A stretch of DNA of 42,918 nucleotides from Chitinophagales bacterium (GCA_016787295.1 JAEUUX010000084.1:1-42918); one strand, 5' to 3'; counted from the first letter of the stretch, positions 26,099 through 34,648 are shown. Notes: generated by a model from the letters alone, not told the origin. Numbers and translations are program-made.

Positions 26099-26749
26099 CT
26101 ACACTCCCATACCCTCCGTTCGCTCCATACAATACTGTTTGAGTTGGTATAGAATGCGCAAAATCTGGCAGGCATCGTCAAAATTAGTGCCGTCAAAAGT
26201 TGAGCTGATAGCATATTGTTTGCCTTCCAAGGTCATAAAATACCAATGCTGCCCAATGACACAACAGCCGTAGATGGGTTTTCCGTCGGTGTTGAGGCAT
26301 TGCCCCACGAGCATGGCGGCGAGTGCTTGACCAAGTGCGTCGCCTTTATAGTCTTGTCCGCGTTTGTATTCGTTGAAAGCAAAAAAAGGAATTTTGGGCG
26401 AACGAAAACCTGTGGCTATCAGTTCGTCTACACGTCCTAACAGAACGATATTATCTATATGAGCTTCCATATTAACTTGGGTGAAAATATTGAAACGCAA
26501 AATTTCTGTGAAACCAACCCATGCAAATATGGGACCAATAAAATGCAAGGACAAATCTTGTTCATTCCAATGGGCGGCATTTAAACGAAGATTATTAGTT
26601 GATTTTCGTATCATATAAACATCTTCCGCACTCAATAACATAGATGTAGTCACCCAATTTTGTAAAATAGGCAGACTAATAGATGGTAATAGATTAAATT
26701 GGGTATCCAAAAAATCTAAAGTACAGTCATTAAAATTAACCGTTTGCAT
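26099..26749 (-). CDS. PD-(D/E)XK nuclease-like protein
   Basis: 216 residues from the first in-frame ATG at 26749 (MQTVNF). A GTG at 26860 would add 37 residues and cannot be excluded. The core reads 'ILRFNIFTQVNMEAHIDNIVLLGRVDELIA' then 'PFFAFNEYKRGQDYKGDALGQALAAMLVG', giving Asp108, Glu127-x-Lys129 and Gln141, the PD-(D/E)XK pattern. The later 'KPIYGCCVIGQHWYFMTLEGKQYAISSTFD' fits restriction-like domains found next to conflict genes and in cyanobacteria. No helicase or methylase is linked. It lies 71 bases upstream of the LRR-Roc-COR-TIR gene on the same strand and is probably the first gene of the same operon, with a promoter at 26900-26907. Confidence 0.7.
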   Translation of the reverse strand: MQTVNFNDCTLDFLDTQFNLLPSISLPILQNWVTTSMLLSAEDVYMIRKSTNNLRLNAAHWNEQDLSLHFIGPIFAWVGFTEILRFNIFTQVNMEAHIDNIVLLGRVDELIATGFRSPKIPFFAFNEYKRGQDYKGDALGQALAAMLVGQCLNTDGKPIYGCCVIGQHWYFMTLEGKQYAISSTFDGTNFDDACQILRILYQLKQYCMERTEGMGV

Positions 26750-26899
26750 AGAAAATGGCGATTTTTTTGAAAAAGCAGGATTATACCCTTTAGTAGTGTT
26801 TGGAATAATAGCCGTTTTTTTAACACAAAAGTCATAAACACACAAAATGCTATGTGGCACACCTAATCCCTCAAACCATAATGCCTTTTATTTGCGTGA

Positions 26900-26907
26900 C
26901 AAAGGTA
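26900..26907 (-). promoter_or_regulatory. -7 promoter box of the nuclease/TIR operon
   Basis: TACCTTTG on the minus strand, within the divergent spacer. The predicted start near 26893 leaves a leader of about 145 bases to the ATG at 26749, or 33 bases to the GTG at 26860. Confidence 0.5.
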
Positions 26908-27054
26908 CGCATTTTTGCCAAAGAACTATCATCTAAACAGGAAATTTTGGTAAGCCCTACCAGTTAGTGCTATTTTGCGGAGCATAGAAATAAGATTTTT
27001 GTTTGCATAATAGGATTTTTAGCAACAAAATGCACAATTTTCAGTAAAAAGATG

Positions 27055-27062
27055 TACCTTTC
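27055..27062 (+). promoter_or_regulatory. Near-consensus -7 box of the M42 peptidase gene
   Basis: TACCTTTC differs from TAnnTTTG only at the last base and lies 18 bases before the ATG at 27080. The rest of the 26750-27079 spacer shows no gene. Confidence 0.4.
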
Positions 27063-27079
27063 CGCCTCAAAAAGATACC

Positions 27080-28102
27080 ATGTTAAGTTATGATGTATTA
27101 AGGGATTTGGTAGCCATCGACTCGCCAACAGGTTATACCCAACAAGCCTGCGAATTTTTGCTCCAAACTTTGCAACAAATGGGCTGGCAACCCGAACTTA
27201 CCAATAAAGGGGCGGTGCGGTGTGTGTTGGGCAACGATGCCCCAAGCCTGTCTATTGCTGCTCATGTAGATACTTTGGGCGCTATGGTAGCCAAATTGCG
27301 ACCCGACGGCACGCTCGGAATTGCTAAATTGGGAGGACCACTCCTGACAAGTTACGAAGCCGAATATTGCAGAATTTATACCTTAGACGACAAAATCTAT
27401 ACAGGCACTTTGCTGCTCAACAATCCCTCTGTCCATGCCAACAACGAAGCCGAAAGCACCCGCCGAACCGTCCAAAATATGCACATTCGCATTGACGAAG
27501 TGGTAAGTGTCGCAACCGATTTACAAGATTTGGGCATCGCCATTGGCGATATTATTGCTTTTGATACCCGCTACCAAGAACTACCCAGCGGCTACATCAA
27601 ATCGCGCTTTATGGACAACAAAGCAGGTTGTTTTGTATTGTTGGCAATTGCCGAACGCCTTGCGCGCGAACAACGAACAGCACCTGTCGAATTGTTTTTT
27701 TCGAACTATGAAGAGGTAGGACATGGGGGTACTTGCGGCTATGCACCCACCATCGAAGAACTGTTGGTTATTGACATGGGTGTTTTGGGCTATGACAACG
27801 ACGGAGAGGAAACCCACTGTTCTATCTGTGTCAAAGACGGTTCGGGTCCATATGACTATGCTTTTCGCAAACGCTTGGTCACACTCGCCCGCCAGCACAA
27901 TATCCCCCACAAACAAGATGTATACGTATACTATAGTTCCGACGGCTCGGCAGCTTTGGCAGCAGGGCAACCTTTTCGAGTGGCATTGATAGGACCAGGA
28001 GTAGCTGCTTCGCATGGCATGGAGCGCACCCACAAAAAAGGAATCCAAGCCACCGTCGACCTTTGTATGGCATATATCAACAGCCAATTTGGAGGCAATT
28101 AG
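27080..28102 (+). CDS. M42-family metallo-aminopeptidase
   Basis: 340 residues. Co-catalytic metal ligands of the M42 clan are visible: 'IAAHVDTLG' (His62, Asp64), 'SRFMDNKAG' (bridging Asp179), 'NYEEVGHGG' (catalytic Glu pair), 'VIDMGVLG' (Asp) and the late 'ASHGMERTH' (His). The insertion between the first two blocks ('VSVATDLQDLGIAIGDIIAFDTR') is the family's PDZ/dodecamer-forming domain. Members (FrvX/YsgA/TET types) trim small peptides in the cytoplasm as large oligomers. There is no signal peptide. It stands upstream of the Mpo1-like gene with an 89-base gap. Confidence 0.93.
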   Translation: MLSYDVLRDLVAIDSPTGYTQQACEFLLQTLQQMGWQPELTNKGAVRCVLGNDAPSLSIAAHVDTLGAMVAKLRPDGTLGIAKLGGPLLTSYEAEYCRIYTLDDKIYTGTLLLNNPSVHANNEAESTRRTVQNMHIRIDEVVSVATDLQDLGIAIGDIIAFDTRYQELPSGYIKSRFMDNKAGCFVLLAIAERLAREQRTAPVELFFSNYEEVGHGGTCGYAPTIEELLVIDMGVLGYDNDGEETHCSICVKDGSGPYDYAFRKRLVTLARQHNIPHKQDVYVYYSSDGSAALAAGQPFRVALIGPGVAASHGMERTHKKGIQATVDLCMAYINSQFGGN

Positions 28103-28191
28103 AACACAGTTCTCGCTTGCTTGAGTAGTGAGCATTTTTGCGTCGATATTACTACACCAATAACCAAACAACGTACCAAAAAATACAAGAT

Positions 28192-28650
28192 ATGAAAACT
28201 TTCAACGAATGGCTTAGTGCGTATGGCGTAAGCCACCAAAATCCGACTAACAAACTTATCCACTGGATTTGCGTTCCGACCATTATGTTTAGCCTGTTGG
28301 GTTTGCTATACAGCATTCCGTTTCCTGTCGAAAAAACGATGTTCTTCAATTGGGCAGGTGTGTTTATTTTCCTTACCTTGTTGTTCTATCTACGCCTATC
28401 CTTTAGCATTTTCCTAGGTTTTATCTTCATCGCAGGAGCAATGCTGTGGGGCAACCATCAATTAGCTTTGACTGGCACCAACTTGCCCATCGTTTCCGTT
28501 ATATTGTTTGTGGTGGCATGGATAGGGCAATTTATTGGACATAAAATAGAAGGTAAAAAACCCTCTTTTTTCGAAGATTTGCAATTTTTGTTAATTGGTC
28601 CCGCTTGGCTACTCCATTTTATATACAAAAAAGCGGGTATTCCATACTAA
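28192..28650 (+). CDS. Mpo1-like (DUF962) membrane protein
   Basis: 152 residues from the ATG at 28192 (MKTFNEWLSAYG). The upstream ATG at 28138 adds 18 unlike residues. Four hydrophobic helices and the family motifs are present: 'YGVSHQNPTNKLIHWICVP' with two His, and 'FIGHKIEGKKPSFFEDLQFLLIGP' with a third His. Yeast Mpo1 is an iron-dependent dioxygenase that removes one carbon from 2-hydroxy fatty acids, and conserved His residues bind the iron. Whether bacterial members do this is not settled. A terminator follows at 28693. Confidence 0.9.
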   Translation: MKTFNEWLSAYGVSHQNPTNKLIHWICVPTIMFSLLGLLYSIPFPVEKTMFFNWAGVFIFLTLLFYLRLSFSIFLGFIFIAGAMLWGNHQLALTGTNLPIVSVILFVVAWIGQFIGHKIEGKKPSFFEDLQFLLIGPAWLLHFIYKKAGIPY

Positions 28651-28692
28651 AACAACAACACAAATACACATCATAAAGGATTTGAAAATGCA

Positions 28693-28738
28693 ACAAAAAT
28701 AGGCTTGTTTCTCGCACAAAGAAACAAGCCATTTTTGT
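28693..28738 (+). terminator. Terminator after the Mpo1-like gene
   Basis: AACAAAAA-GGCTTGTTTCT pairs with AGAAACAAGCC-TTTTTGTT around a seven-base loop, with a two-base bulge. The long stem and T-rich 3' arm give a good intrinsic terminator. Confidence 0.8.
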
Positions 28739-28740
28739 TG

Positions 28741-28970
28741 TACAAATTGTCTATAGTTGAAACGTATCTGCGATGGCAAAATAACCTATCAATTGAACAG
28801 AAAGAACACAGGTTGTATTGAGTTTTTTATGGTCTTACTGTTCTAAAGCAACTTATTTTGACAAACATAGCAATCATTTTGTGGTAGCTAATGTGATAAG
28901 GCGAACGTTAATTTATATTGCATTTTGGACGAAAGCGTAACATGAGCAATAATTGTTCTAATAGCTCACA
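28741..28970. other. Intergenic region with one interspersed 18-base motif
   Basis: No gene seen. CATTTTGTGGTAGCTAAT at 28875-28892 recurs exactly at 42685-42702. The bases that follow are also similar in both places. The rest is AT-rich with no clear structure. Confidence 0.5.
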
Positions 28971-29852
28971 TTATTTGACAACTATAATGGGAGAATAAGA
29001 ATGACAAATTTCTATTTGCCTATTATTTTTTTCCAAAATACCTCTTATCTCAAGATAAAAAACTCCTTTTTCGCGAAAAACAATGGTATGTAATTCTCTG
29101 TTATTGGAAACACGTTTGCTATTTATAAAGTCTATACCATGAGGAATATCCTTGCCTAAACGGTTGAATACATATACATTTGTGCCAAAATTGTAATCAT
29201 TAAAACTATTGATGTGCAGCTCTAGTAGCCTTACAGTATCACAAGGATTTAGGTAAACAGTATCTGCAAGTTCGTGTTGCCATTTATCTAATAAGTAGCT
29301 TTTTACACTATAATTGTTGCTTTTTTGCTCAATTATAGTGCCATTTTCATCGCAAGAAACTCCGTATATTATACAATTATCTAAACCTATTAGTTCGTAT
29401 TTTGTAATTTTTTTCTTATCATTGTATGTCTTTTTTGCATCGACCATATCTTTGGGATATGGCAACCACTCAAGAGGAAGTCCATTTTCAACATTATTTA
29501 TTTGTCTTTGTAACTGAGTTGAAATGGGAATATAATACCATATTTCCTTCCAACTGTTAGTGTAATCGACAACAGCAACTAAACCATCATCATAATCGAA
29601 ATACTTAGTACAATTAAGTTTTTTGGGACTCCAAAATCCCCGTTTTGAATAATAATCTATTTGCTTAATAGTGTCGTTAACATACGATATTGTTTTGTAC
29701 CCATAAAAAGTTTTTACATAATCAGTATGAGAAGTACTACACGAGAATATGAACGATAATAGTACCGATATAAAGATTTTGTTCAGAATTTTTGTTGGGC
29801 AAGATTTTATTAATCCAAGGAGATAAAAGTTGGCTAAATATATTACATTCAT
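28971..29852 (-). CDS. Putative lipoprotein of unknown function, AT-rich
   Basis: About 293 residues from the ATG at 29852; a start further inside is possible because the lipoprotein signal 'ILNKIFISVLLSFIFSC' sits about 25 residues in. The Cys of 'FSC' would be the lipid anchor. The mature part is rich in Asn, Tyr, Lys and Ile ('YVKTFYGYKTISYVNDTIKQ', 'WKEIWYYIPISTQLQ', 'YLEIRGILEKNNRQIEICHS') and matches no family I know. Base composition is more AT-rich than the flanking genes, and its strand is opposite to theirs. Horizontal acquisition is possible. Confidence 0.6.
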   Translation of the reverse strand: MNVIYLANFYLLGLIKSCPTKILNKIFISVLLSFIFSCSTSHTDYVKTFYGYKTISYVNDTIKQIDYYSKRGFWSPKKLNCTKYFDYDDGLVAVVDYTNSWKEIWYYIPISTQLQRQINNVENGLPLEWLPYPKDMVDAKKTYNDKKKITKYELIGLDNCIIYGVSCDENGTIIEQKSNNYSVKSYLLDKWQHELADTVYLNPCDTVRLLELHINSFNDYNFGTNVYVFNRLGKDIPHGIDFINSKRVSNNRELHTIVFREKGVFYLEIRGILEKNNRQIEICHSYSPIIVVK

Positions 29853-30001
29853 TTTTTGATAAACTACTTTTTCTTTGCAACAGTCATGAAAAAAATACCT
29901 TTTAAGGCACAAATGTAAAACTATTTTTCCAAAAAATACCCAAACCCAACAACAATATTTCCACCCCAAATATACACCCAAGTCTAATTACAAACAAATT
30001 C

Positions 30002-30032
30002 TTGCAATATTCCCAAAAAAGCACTACCTTTG
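30002..30032 (+). promoter_or_regulatory. Promoter of ychF
   Basis: TTG at 30002-30004 and TACCTTTG at 30025-30032, 23 bases start to start, match the Bacteroidota -33/-7 pattern. The predicted start is about 18 bases before the ATG at 30057. Confidence 0.65.
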
Positions 30033-30056
30033 CCCCCTTAAAATTCAACAATAACA

Positions 30057-31154
30057 ATGGGTTTAAAATGTGGCATAGTAGGTTTGCCCAACGTCGGCAA
30101 GTCTACCTTATTTAATTGTCTATCCAACGCCGAAGCATTGGCGGCGAACTATCCCTTTGCAACCATCGAGCCAAACGTGGGCGTGGTCAATGTACCCGAC
30201 GAGCGCCTCAGCAAACTCACCGAATTGGTCAATCCACAAAGAGTAGTACCAACTACCGTCGAAATTGTCGACATTGCAGGTCTCGTAGCAGGAGCGAGCA
30301 AAGGCGAAGGTTTGGGCAACCAATTTTTAGCCAATATCCGCGACACCGATGCCATTTTGCACGTGGTACGTTGTTTTGAGGACGACAATGTGGTGCATGT
30401 CAATGGCAAGGTTAATCCGATTTTTGATAAAGAAATCATCGATACCGAACTGCAACTCAAAGACCTCGAAACCATCGAAAAAAAAATAGCCAAATACCAA
30501 CGCCTCCTCAAAGCCAACGACAAAGATGCCAAACGCGGCACCGAAGTATTAGAAACCCTCAAGGCACACATCGAACAAGGCAAATCCGCACGCACTTTTT
30601 CGGTGGAAGACAACGAGCGGGAGTATCTGGCAGATATGAACCTCCTCACTGCCAAACCCGTGTTGTATGTTTGCAATGTAGATGAAAATTCTGTTGTGTC
30701 GGGCAATGCCTACACCCAGCAATTAGCCGATGTCGTTGCCGCCGAAGGTGCCAGTATGCTCTTCATCTGCGCCCAAATGGAAGCCGAAATTGCACAATTG
30801 GAGAGCTATGACGAGCGAATGGAATTTCTCGAAGCGATGGGATTACACGAGCCGGGCATCAGCAAACTCATTCGCGAAAGCTACCGCATGCTCCAACTCA
30901 TCACCTATTTCACCGCAGGCGTAAAAGAAGTGCGAGCTTGGACTATCACCCAAGGCATGAAAGCCCCACAAGCAGCGGGCGTTATCCACTCCGATTTTGA
31001 GCGCGGTTTCATTCGTGCCGAGGTTATTGGCTACCAAGACTATGTACAATATGGCTCCGAAGCTGCCACCCGTGAGGCGGGCAAGTTGCGCGTCGAGGGC
31101 AAAGAATACGTTGTACATGATGGCGATGTAATGCACTTCCGTTTCAATGTATAG
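30057..31154 (+). CDS. ychF: Ribosome-binding ATPase YchF/Ola1
   Basis: 365 residues, the usual length. P-loop 'GLPNVGKSTLFN' at the very N-terminus, 'VEIVDIAGLVAGASKGEGLGNQFLANIRD' (G2/G3) and 'YVCNVDENSV' at the G4 position, where Asn-Val-Asp-Glu replaces NKxD and shifts preference to ATP. A coiled-coil arm spans about 130-180 and a TGS domain forms the C-terminus ('AWTITQGMKAPQAAGVIHSDFERGFIRAEV'). It binds ribosomes and is linked to stress and redox responses. Monocistronic here, with its own promoter. Confidence 0.98.
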   Translation: MGLKCGIVGLPNVGKSTLFNCLSNAEALAANYPFATIEPNVGVVNVPDERLSKLTELVNPQRVVPTTVEIVDIAGLVAGASKGEGLGNQFLANIRDTDAILHVVRCFEDDNVVHVNGKVNPIFDKEIIDTELQLKDLETIEKKIAKYQRLLKANDKDAKRGTEVLETLKAHIEQGKSARTFSVEDNEREYLADMNLLTAKPVLYVCNVDENSVVSGNAYTQQLADVVAAEGASMLFICAQMEAEIAQLESYDERMEFLEAMGLHEPGISKLIRESYRMLQLITYFTAGVKEVRAWTITQGMKAPQAAGVIHSDFERGFIRAEVIGYQDYVQYGSEAATREAGKLRVEGKEYVVHDGDVMHFRFNV

Positions 31155-31202
31155 CAACACCATTGCCAACAATACAAAGAAAAACAACTTCAATGTTCAT
31201 TA

Positions 31203-31312
31203 TTTTTTGGGCGTTTCCCTGCGGGTCGGGCTTTACAGGGCTTCGCTCCGCTTCGGTGCAAGCACCAGCCTAACGGCTGCCCTTACAATCCCTAACGCGC
31301 TTCGCCATTCGA
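31203..31312 (+). repeat. GC-rich interspersed repeat, copy 2 (shortened inside)
   Basis: It shares TTGGGCGTTTCCCTGCGGG, GGGCTTCGCTCCGCTTCGG and CCCTAACGCGCTTCGCC with copy 1 at 12.3 kb, but the middle block differs (AGCACCAGCCTAACGGCTGC). It lies between ychF and the T9SS-type protein; the rest of that 348-base gap holds the promoter at 31462. Confidence 0.75.
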
Positions 31313-31461
31313 CCAATGAGACACAAGGTTTTTGCCTCCAATTCCCCACCATACCACACAATATAGCTCATATTACCACCTTTTTTGCACCAACCACCGC
31401 AAAAAAGGTGGTTTTCTGTATTTTTAAGCACCGAATAGCGTGTTTTATTCTAAAAAAACCA

Positions 31462-31469
31462 TATCTTTG
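31462..31469 (+). promoter_or_regulatory. -7 promoter box of the T9SS-type surface protein
   Basis: TATCTTTG fits TAnnTTTG and lies 33 bases before the ATG at 31503. The -33 match (GTTTTATT) is loose. Confidence 0.5.
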
Positions 31470-31502
31470 CCCAAATAAAAACCCTAAAAAAAACGCTATA
31501 AC

Positions 31503-34226
31503 ATGCAACGATTATTCTATAGCCTATTGATAGCAGGAGTAGTTTGGTGCGGCATGGCACTATCCCTATACGCCACCCACAACCGAGCAGGCGAAATTAC
31601 TTATGTAAGTAGCCCGCTGCCCGGACAACCCTACCGCTATGTATTCACCATCAACACCTACACCAAATTTGGTGAGGCAGATAGCGACGCTGCCGACCGC
31701 GACAGTTTGGACATCAACTTTGGTGACGGTTCGCCCATCGAAAAAGCACCACGCGTCAACGGACAAGGCACGCCCATCGAAACAGGTGTCAAACGAAACG
31801 TCTATCGCATTGCACACACCTATCCCAGTCCCTTCACATATGTCGTATCGATGCAAGACCCCAACCGAATCGCTGATATTATCAACATACAGTTGGGCAA
31901 CTCCATCAATATCCCGTTCTATATCCAAGATACCATTTATTTTAGAGACCCACAATTCTTTGGCTACAATAGTTCGCCATTGCTCTATCAACCGCCTATT
32001 GACTATGCCAATGTAGGCGAAGTGTTCATACACAACCCCAACGCCTTTGACCCCGACGGCGATAGTTTGCATTTTGAACTCATCGCACCTTTGTCCGACC
32101 GCAACACACCCGTTCCTATCTACCAATATCCCGATGAAATCCAGCCCGGTGCCGCCAATGTGCTTACCTTAGACCCCAACACAGGCGAATTGGTATGGAA
32201 TACGCCGCGCAAAAAAGGTATCTACAACATAGCCTATCTCATTACCGAATATCGCAATGGCATTAAGATGAGCAATATGATTCGCGACATGCAGATTATT
32301 GTCGAAGACATTAACAACCGTCCGCCCGACATTCCGCCCATCAAAGACACTTGTTTGATTATTGGCAACACCCTCGAAATTGAAGTTACCGCCACCGACC
32401 CCGACAATCCACAGCAAGTACTTAACCTAACAGCATATGGAGGAGCTTTGGAATTGGACGACAGCCCCGCCACTTTCACCTCCAACAATAACTTGGGGGA
32501 AGTTGAAGGTATCTTTACATGGAACACCACCTGCGACCACATTTATAGCCAATTCTATACAGTAGTTTTTAAGGCGCAAGACAATTTTAGTACGCCTTTG
32601 GTAGATTTAGAAACGTGGCGCATTCGCCTATTAGCACCACCACCCAACCCACCCACTGCCACCACCGTAGGCAATGCCATTCAATTGAATTGGAGCAACG
32701 AATATGTCTGTATTAATAGTCCCAAGTTCAGAGGTTTCTCATTGTGGCGACGAAGCGGTTGCGATTCTATCATTTTTGACCATTGTCAAGAGGGCTTAAG
32801 CGGGACAGAATACATCAAAATCGCCGAAAATCTGACAACCAACACCTACACAGACAATACCGTTTTGCGCGGTATCAAATACAGTTATAGATTAGTTGCC
32901 GAATTTGCCGACAATTTTACTGCCTCCAACCCTCCCACACCTATCAACGTGAGCGAAAGTATGCCATCGGATAATGTGTGTGCCGAACTGCCCAAAAATG
33001 CACCTATTATTACCAATGTCAGCATTACAGAAACCGCCACCAGCGCAGGCAAAATATATGTGGCATGGTCAAAACCGCGCGCCATTCCTTTAGATACCAT
33101 AGTCAATCCGCCACCTTATCGCTATGAATTGCATCGAGCTATGGGTATCGATGGCACAGATTTTTCTTTGATTCAAACATTTACCGCCAACAGTTTTGCC
33201 ACTGCCAACGACACCACCTACATAGATACCAACACCGACCTCAATACGTTGGTCAATGCCTATACCTACCGAATTGATTTTTATGCCAATAATCAGTTTA
33301 TCGATAAAACCGAAACGGCATCTTCGCCTTATTTGAGCATTGCTCCCGCCGATAACCAACTCACCTTGTCGTGGCAATATGCCGTATCTTGGCTTAACTA
33401 CCAATATAGAATCTACAGACAAAACAACCAAACAACTGATTTTGATTTCATTGGACAAACTAACCAAAATAGTTATACCGACACCGAACTGAAAAATGGC
33501 GTAAATTATTGCTACTATATTAGTACCATCGGAACATACTCGACCGATGATTTGGTTGACCCAATTATTAACGATTCACAAATTGCTTGTAGCAGCCCGC
33601 GCGATACCGAACCACCATGCCCGCCTACACTCATAAACCTCACCAATAATTGCAATGAAGAAGACCCCGACCCTAATGCTCCGCTACAAAACAATTTGGT
33701 GTGGGAACGTCCGCCTTTGAGTTGTGGTAACGATGTTGTTGGTTACTTTGTATATGTACGCCCGCCTTTGGCAAGTGATTTTGGGGTGATAGATACCATC
33801 GAGGGAGCAGATTTGACGGCTTATATCCACAATATTCAAGGCTCTCTAACTGCCTGCTATGCCATTGCTGCTGTCGATTCGTTTAGCAATGTAAGTGTTT
33901 TGAGCAACATCATTTGTTCCGAAAATTGCCCACTTTATGAATTACCTAATGCTTTTACGCCCAATGCCGACGACCAAAACGACTTTTTTATACCACGCAA
34001 ATCCCGTTTTGTGAATAGCGTAGATTTCAAAGTGTTCAACCGTTGGGGAGGATTGGTATTCAATACCCAAAACCCCGCGCTCAATTGGGACGGTACGGAC
34101 TCTACCACAGGCAACACGCTTCCCGAAGGTGTTTACTATTATACTTGCGAGGTTATCGAACTGACCGCTGCGGGTAGCCCACAAACGGCTGCTTCTTTGA
34201 GTGGTTATATTCAATTGTTGCGATAA
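31503..34226 (+). CDS. Large secreted surface protein with type B T9SS/gliding C-terminal domain
   Basis: 907 residues. The signal peptide spans about 1-24 ('LLIAGVVWCGMALSLYA'). The N-terminal part starts 'THNRAGEITYV', contains 'INFGDGSPI' like a PKD module and several beta-sandwich domains, and three fibronectin III-like modules lie at about 380-800 ('PPTATTVGNAIQLNWSN', 'APIITNVSITETATSAGKIYVAWSKP', 'NQLTLSWQYAVSWLNYQYRIYRQ'). The end is the gliding-motility-associated (CHU_C) domain: 'LPNAFTPNADDQNDFFIPR', 'DFKVFNRWGGLVFNTQNP', 'NWDGTDSTTGNTLPEGVYYY'. Such proteins are exported by the type IX system and fixed to the surface or released, and may act in adhesion or gliding. A terminator follows at 34249. 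Confidence 0.93.
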   Translation: MQRLFYSLLIAGVVWCGMALSLYATHNRAGEITYVSSPLPGQPYRYVFTINTYTKFGEADSDAADRDSLDINFGDGSPIEKAPRVNGQGTPIETGVKRNVYRIAHTYPSPFTYVVSMQDPNRIADIINIQLGNSINIPFYIQDTIYFRDPQFFGYNSSPLLYQPPIDYANVGEVFIHNPNAFDPDGDSLHFELIAPLSDRNTPVPIYQYPDEIQPGAANVLTLDPNTGELVWNTPRKKGIYNIAYLITEYRNGIKMSNMIRDMQIIVEDINNRPPDIPPIKDTCLIIGNTLEIEVTATDPDNPQQVLNLTAYGGALELDDSPATFTSNNNLGEVEGIFTWNTTCDHIYSQFYTVVFKAQDNFSTPLVDLETWRIRLLAPPPNPPTATTVGNAIQLNWSNEYVCINSPKFRGFSLWRRSGCDSIIFDHCQEGLSGTEYIKIAENLTTNTYTDNTVLRGIKYSYRLVAEFADNFTASNPPTPINVSESMPSDNVCAELPKNAPIITNVSITETATSAGKIYVAWSKPRAIPLDTIVNPPPYRYELHRAMGIDGTDFSLIQTFTANSFATANDTTYIDTNTDLNTLVNAYTYRIDFYANNQFIDKTETASSPYLSIAPADNQLTLSWQYAVSWLNYQYRIYRQNNQTTDFDFIGQTNQNSYTDTELKNGVNYCYYISTIGTYSTDDLVDPIINDSQIACSSPRDTEPPCPPTLINLTNNCNEEDPDPNAPLQNNLVWERPPLSCGNDVVGYFVYVRPPLASDFGVIDTIEGADLTAYIHNIQGSLTACYAIAAVDSFSNVSVLSNIICSENCPLYELPNAFTPNADDQNDFFIPRKSRFVNSVDFKVFNRWGGLVFNTQNPALNWDGTDSTTGNTLPEGVYYYTCEVIELTAAGSPQTAASLSGYIQLLR

Positions 34227-34248
34227 GAAAGACATTCTTACAAAACAG

Positions 34249-34284
34249 TAAGCGGCGAAGCTACAATAATAGCTTCGCCGCTTA
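34249..34284. terminator. Terminator between convergent genes
   Basis: A perfect 15-bp stem (TAAGCGGCGAAGCTA at 34249-34263 with its complement at 34270-34284) and a six-base loop lie between the surface-protein gene and the DUF3467 gene. The U-tract is modest. Confidence 0.75.
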
Positions 34285-34298
34285 TGTTTATGTCTTGA

Positions 34299-34619
34299 TT
34301 AAGCTTGGGTAGGAGGGCCTCCAAAGAAATGTGTTGGTGGAATGTCGTTGTGTTGGCTGGGGTCAATAATTTCGCCGTGCAGTTGTTCATACTTTCTAAT
34401 GTTGTCGGCAATAGCCTTGAGCAAGCGTTTGGCATGTTGAGGAGTAAGCACCACACGCGATTTAACTTTGGCTTTGGGCATACCGGGCATTATTTTGATG
34501 AAATCGATAACAAATTCGGACGTGGAGTGGGAGATAACTGCCAAGTTGGCATACACACCTTCCGCAATGTCTTCGGTTAATTCTATATTGATTTGGTTAG
34601 GATTTTGTGGGTTTTCCAT
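34299..34619 (-). CDS. DUF3467 domain protein
   Basis: 106 residues from the ATG at 34619 (MENPQNPNQINIEL); an ATG nine bases earlier is possible. It matches the DUF3467 family: 'IELTEDIAEGVYANLAVISHSTSEFVIDFIKIMPG', 'KAKVKSRVVLTPQHAKRLLKAIADNIRKYE' and a Pro/Gly-rich tail. The family is common in Bacteroidota and has no established function; the first stretch looks like a beta-rich domain. It has its own promoter at 34649-34656 and sits beside tmRNA without an obvious link. Confidence 0.9.
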   Translation of the reverse strand: MENPQNPNQINIELTEDIAEGVYANLAVISHSTSEFVIDFIKIMPGMPKAKVKSRVVLTPQHAKRLLKAIADNIRKYEQLHGEIIDPSQHNDIPPTHFFGGPPTQA

Positions 34620-34648
34620 AAAAGGCATTATTAGTTTGGAATGAGTTG

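Noticed and set aside
27581-28171. Minus-strand open frame within the M42 peptidase
   Set aside because: Antisense shadow of conserved catalytic blocks.
30149-30706. Minus-strand open frame within ychF
   Set aside because: Antisense shadow of a well-conserved gene; Ser/Leu/Arg-rich translation without a family pattern.
31566-32126. Minus-strand open frame within the T9SS-type protein
   Set aside because: Antisense shadow of the long secreted protein; Val/Gly-rich composition typical of the reverse frame.
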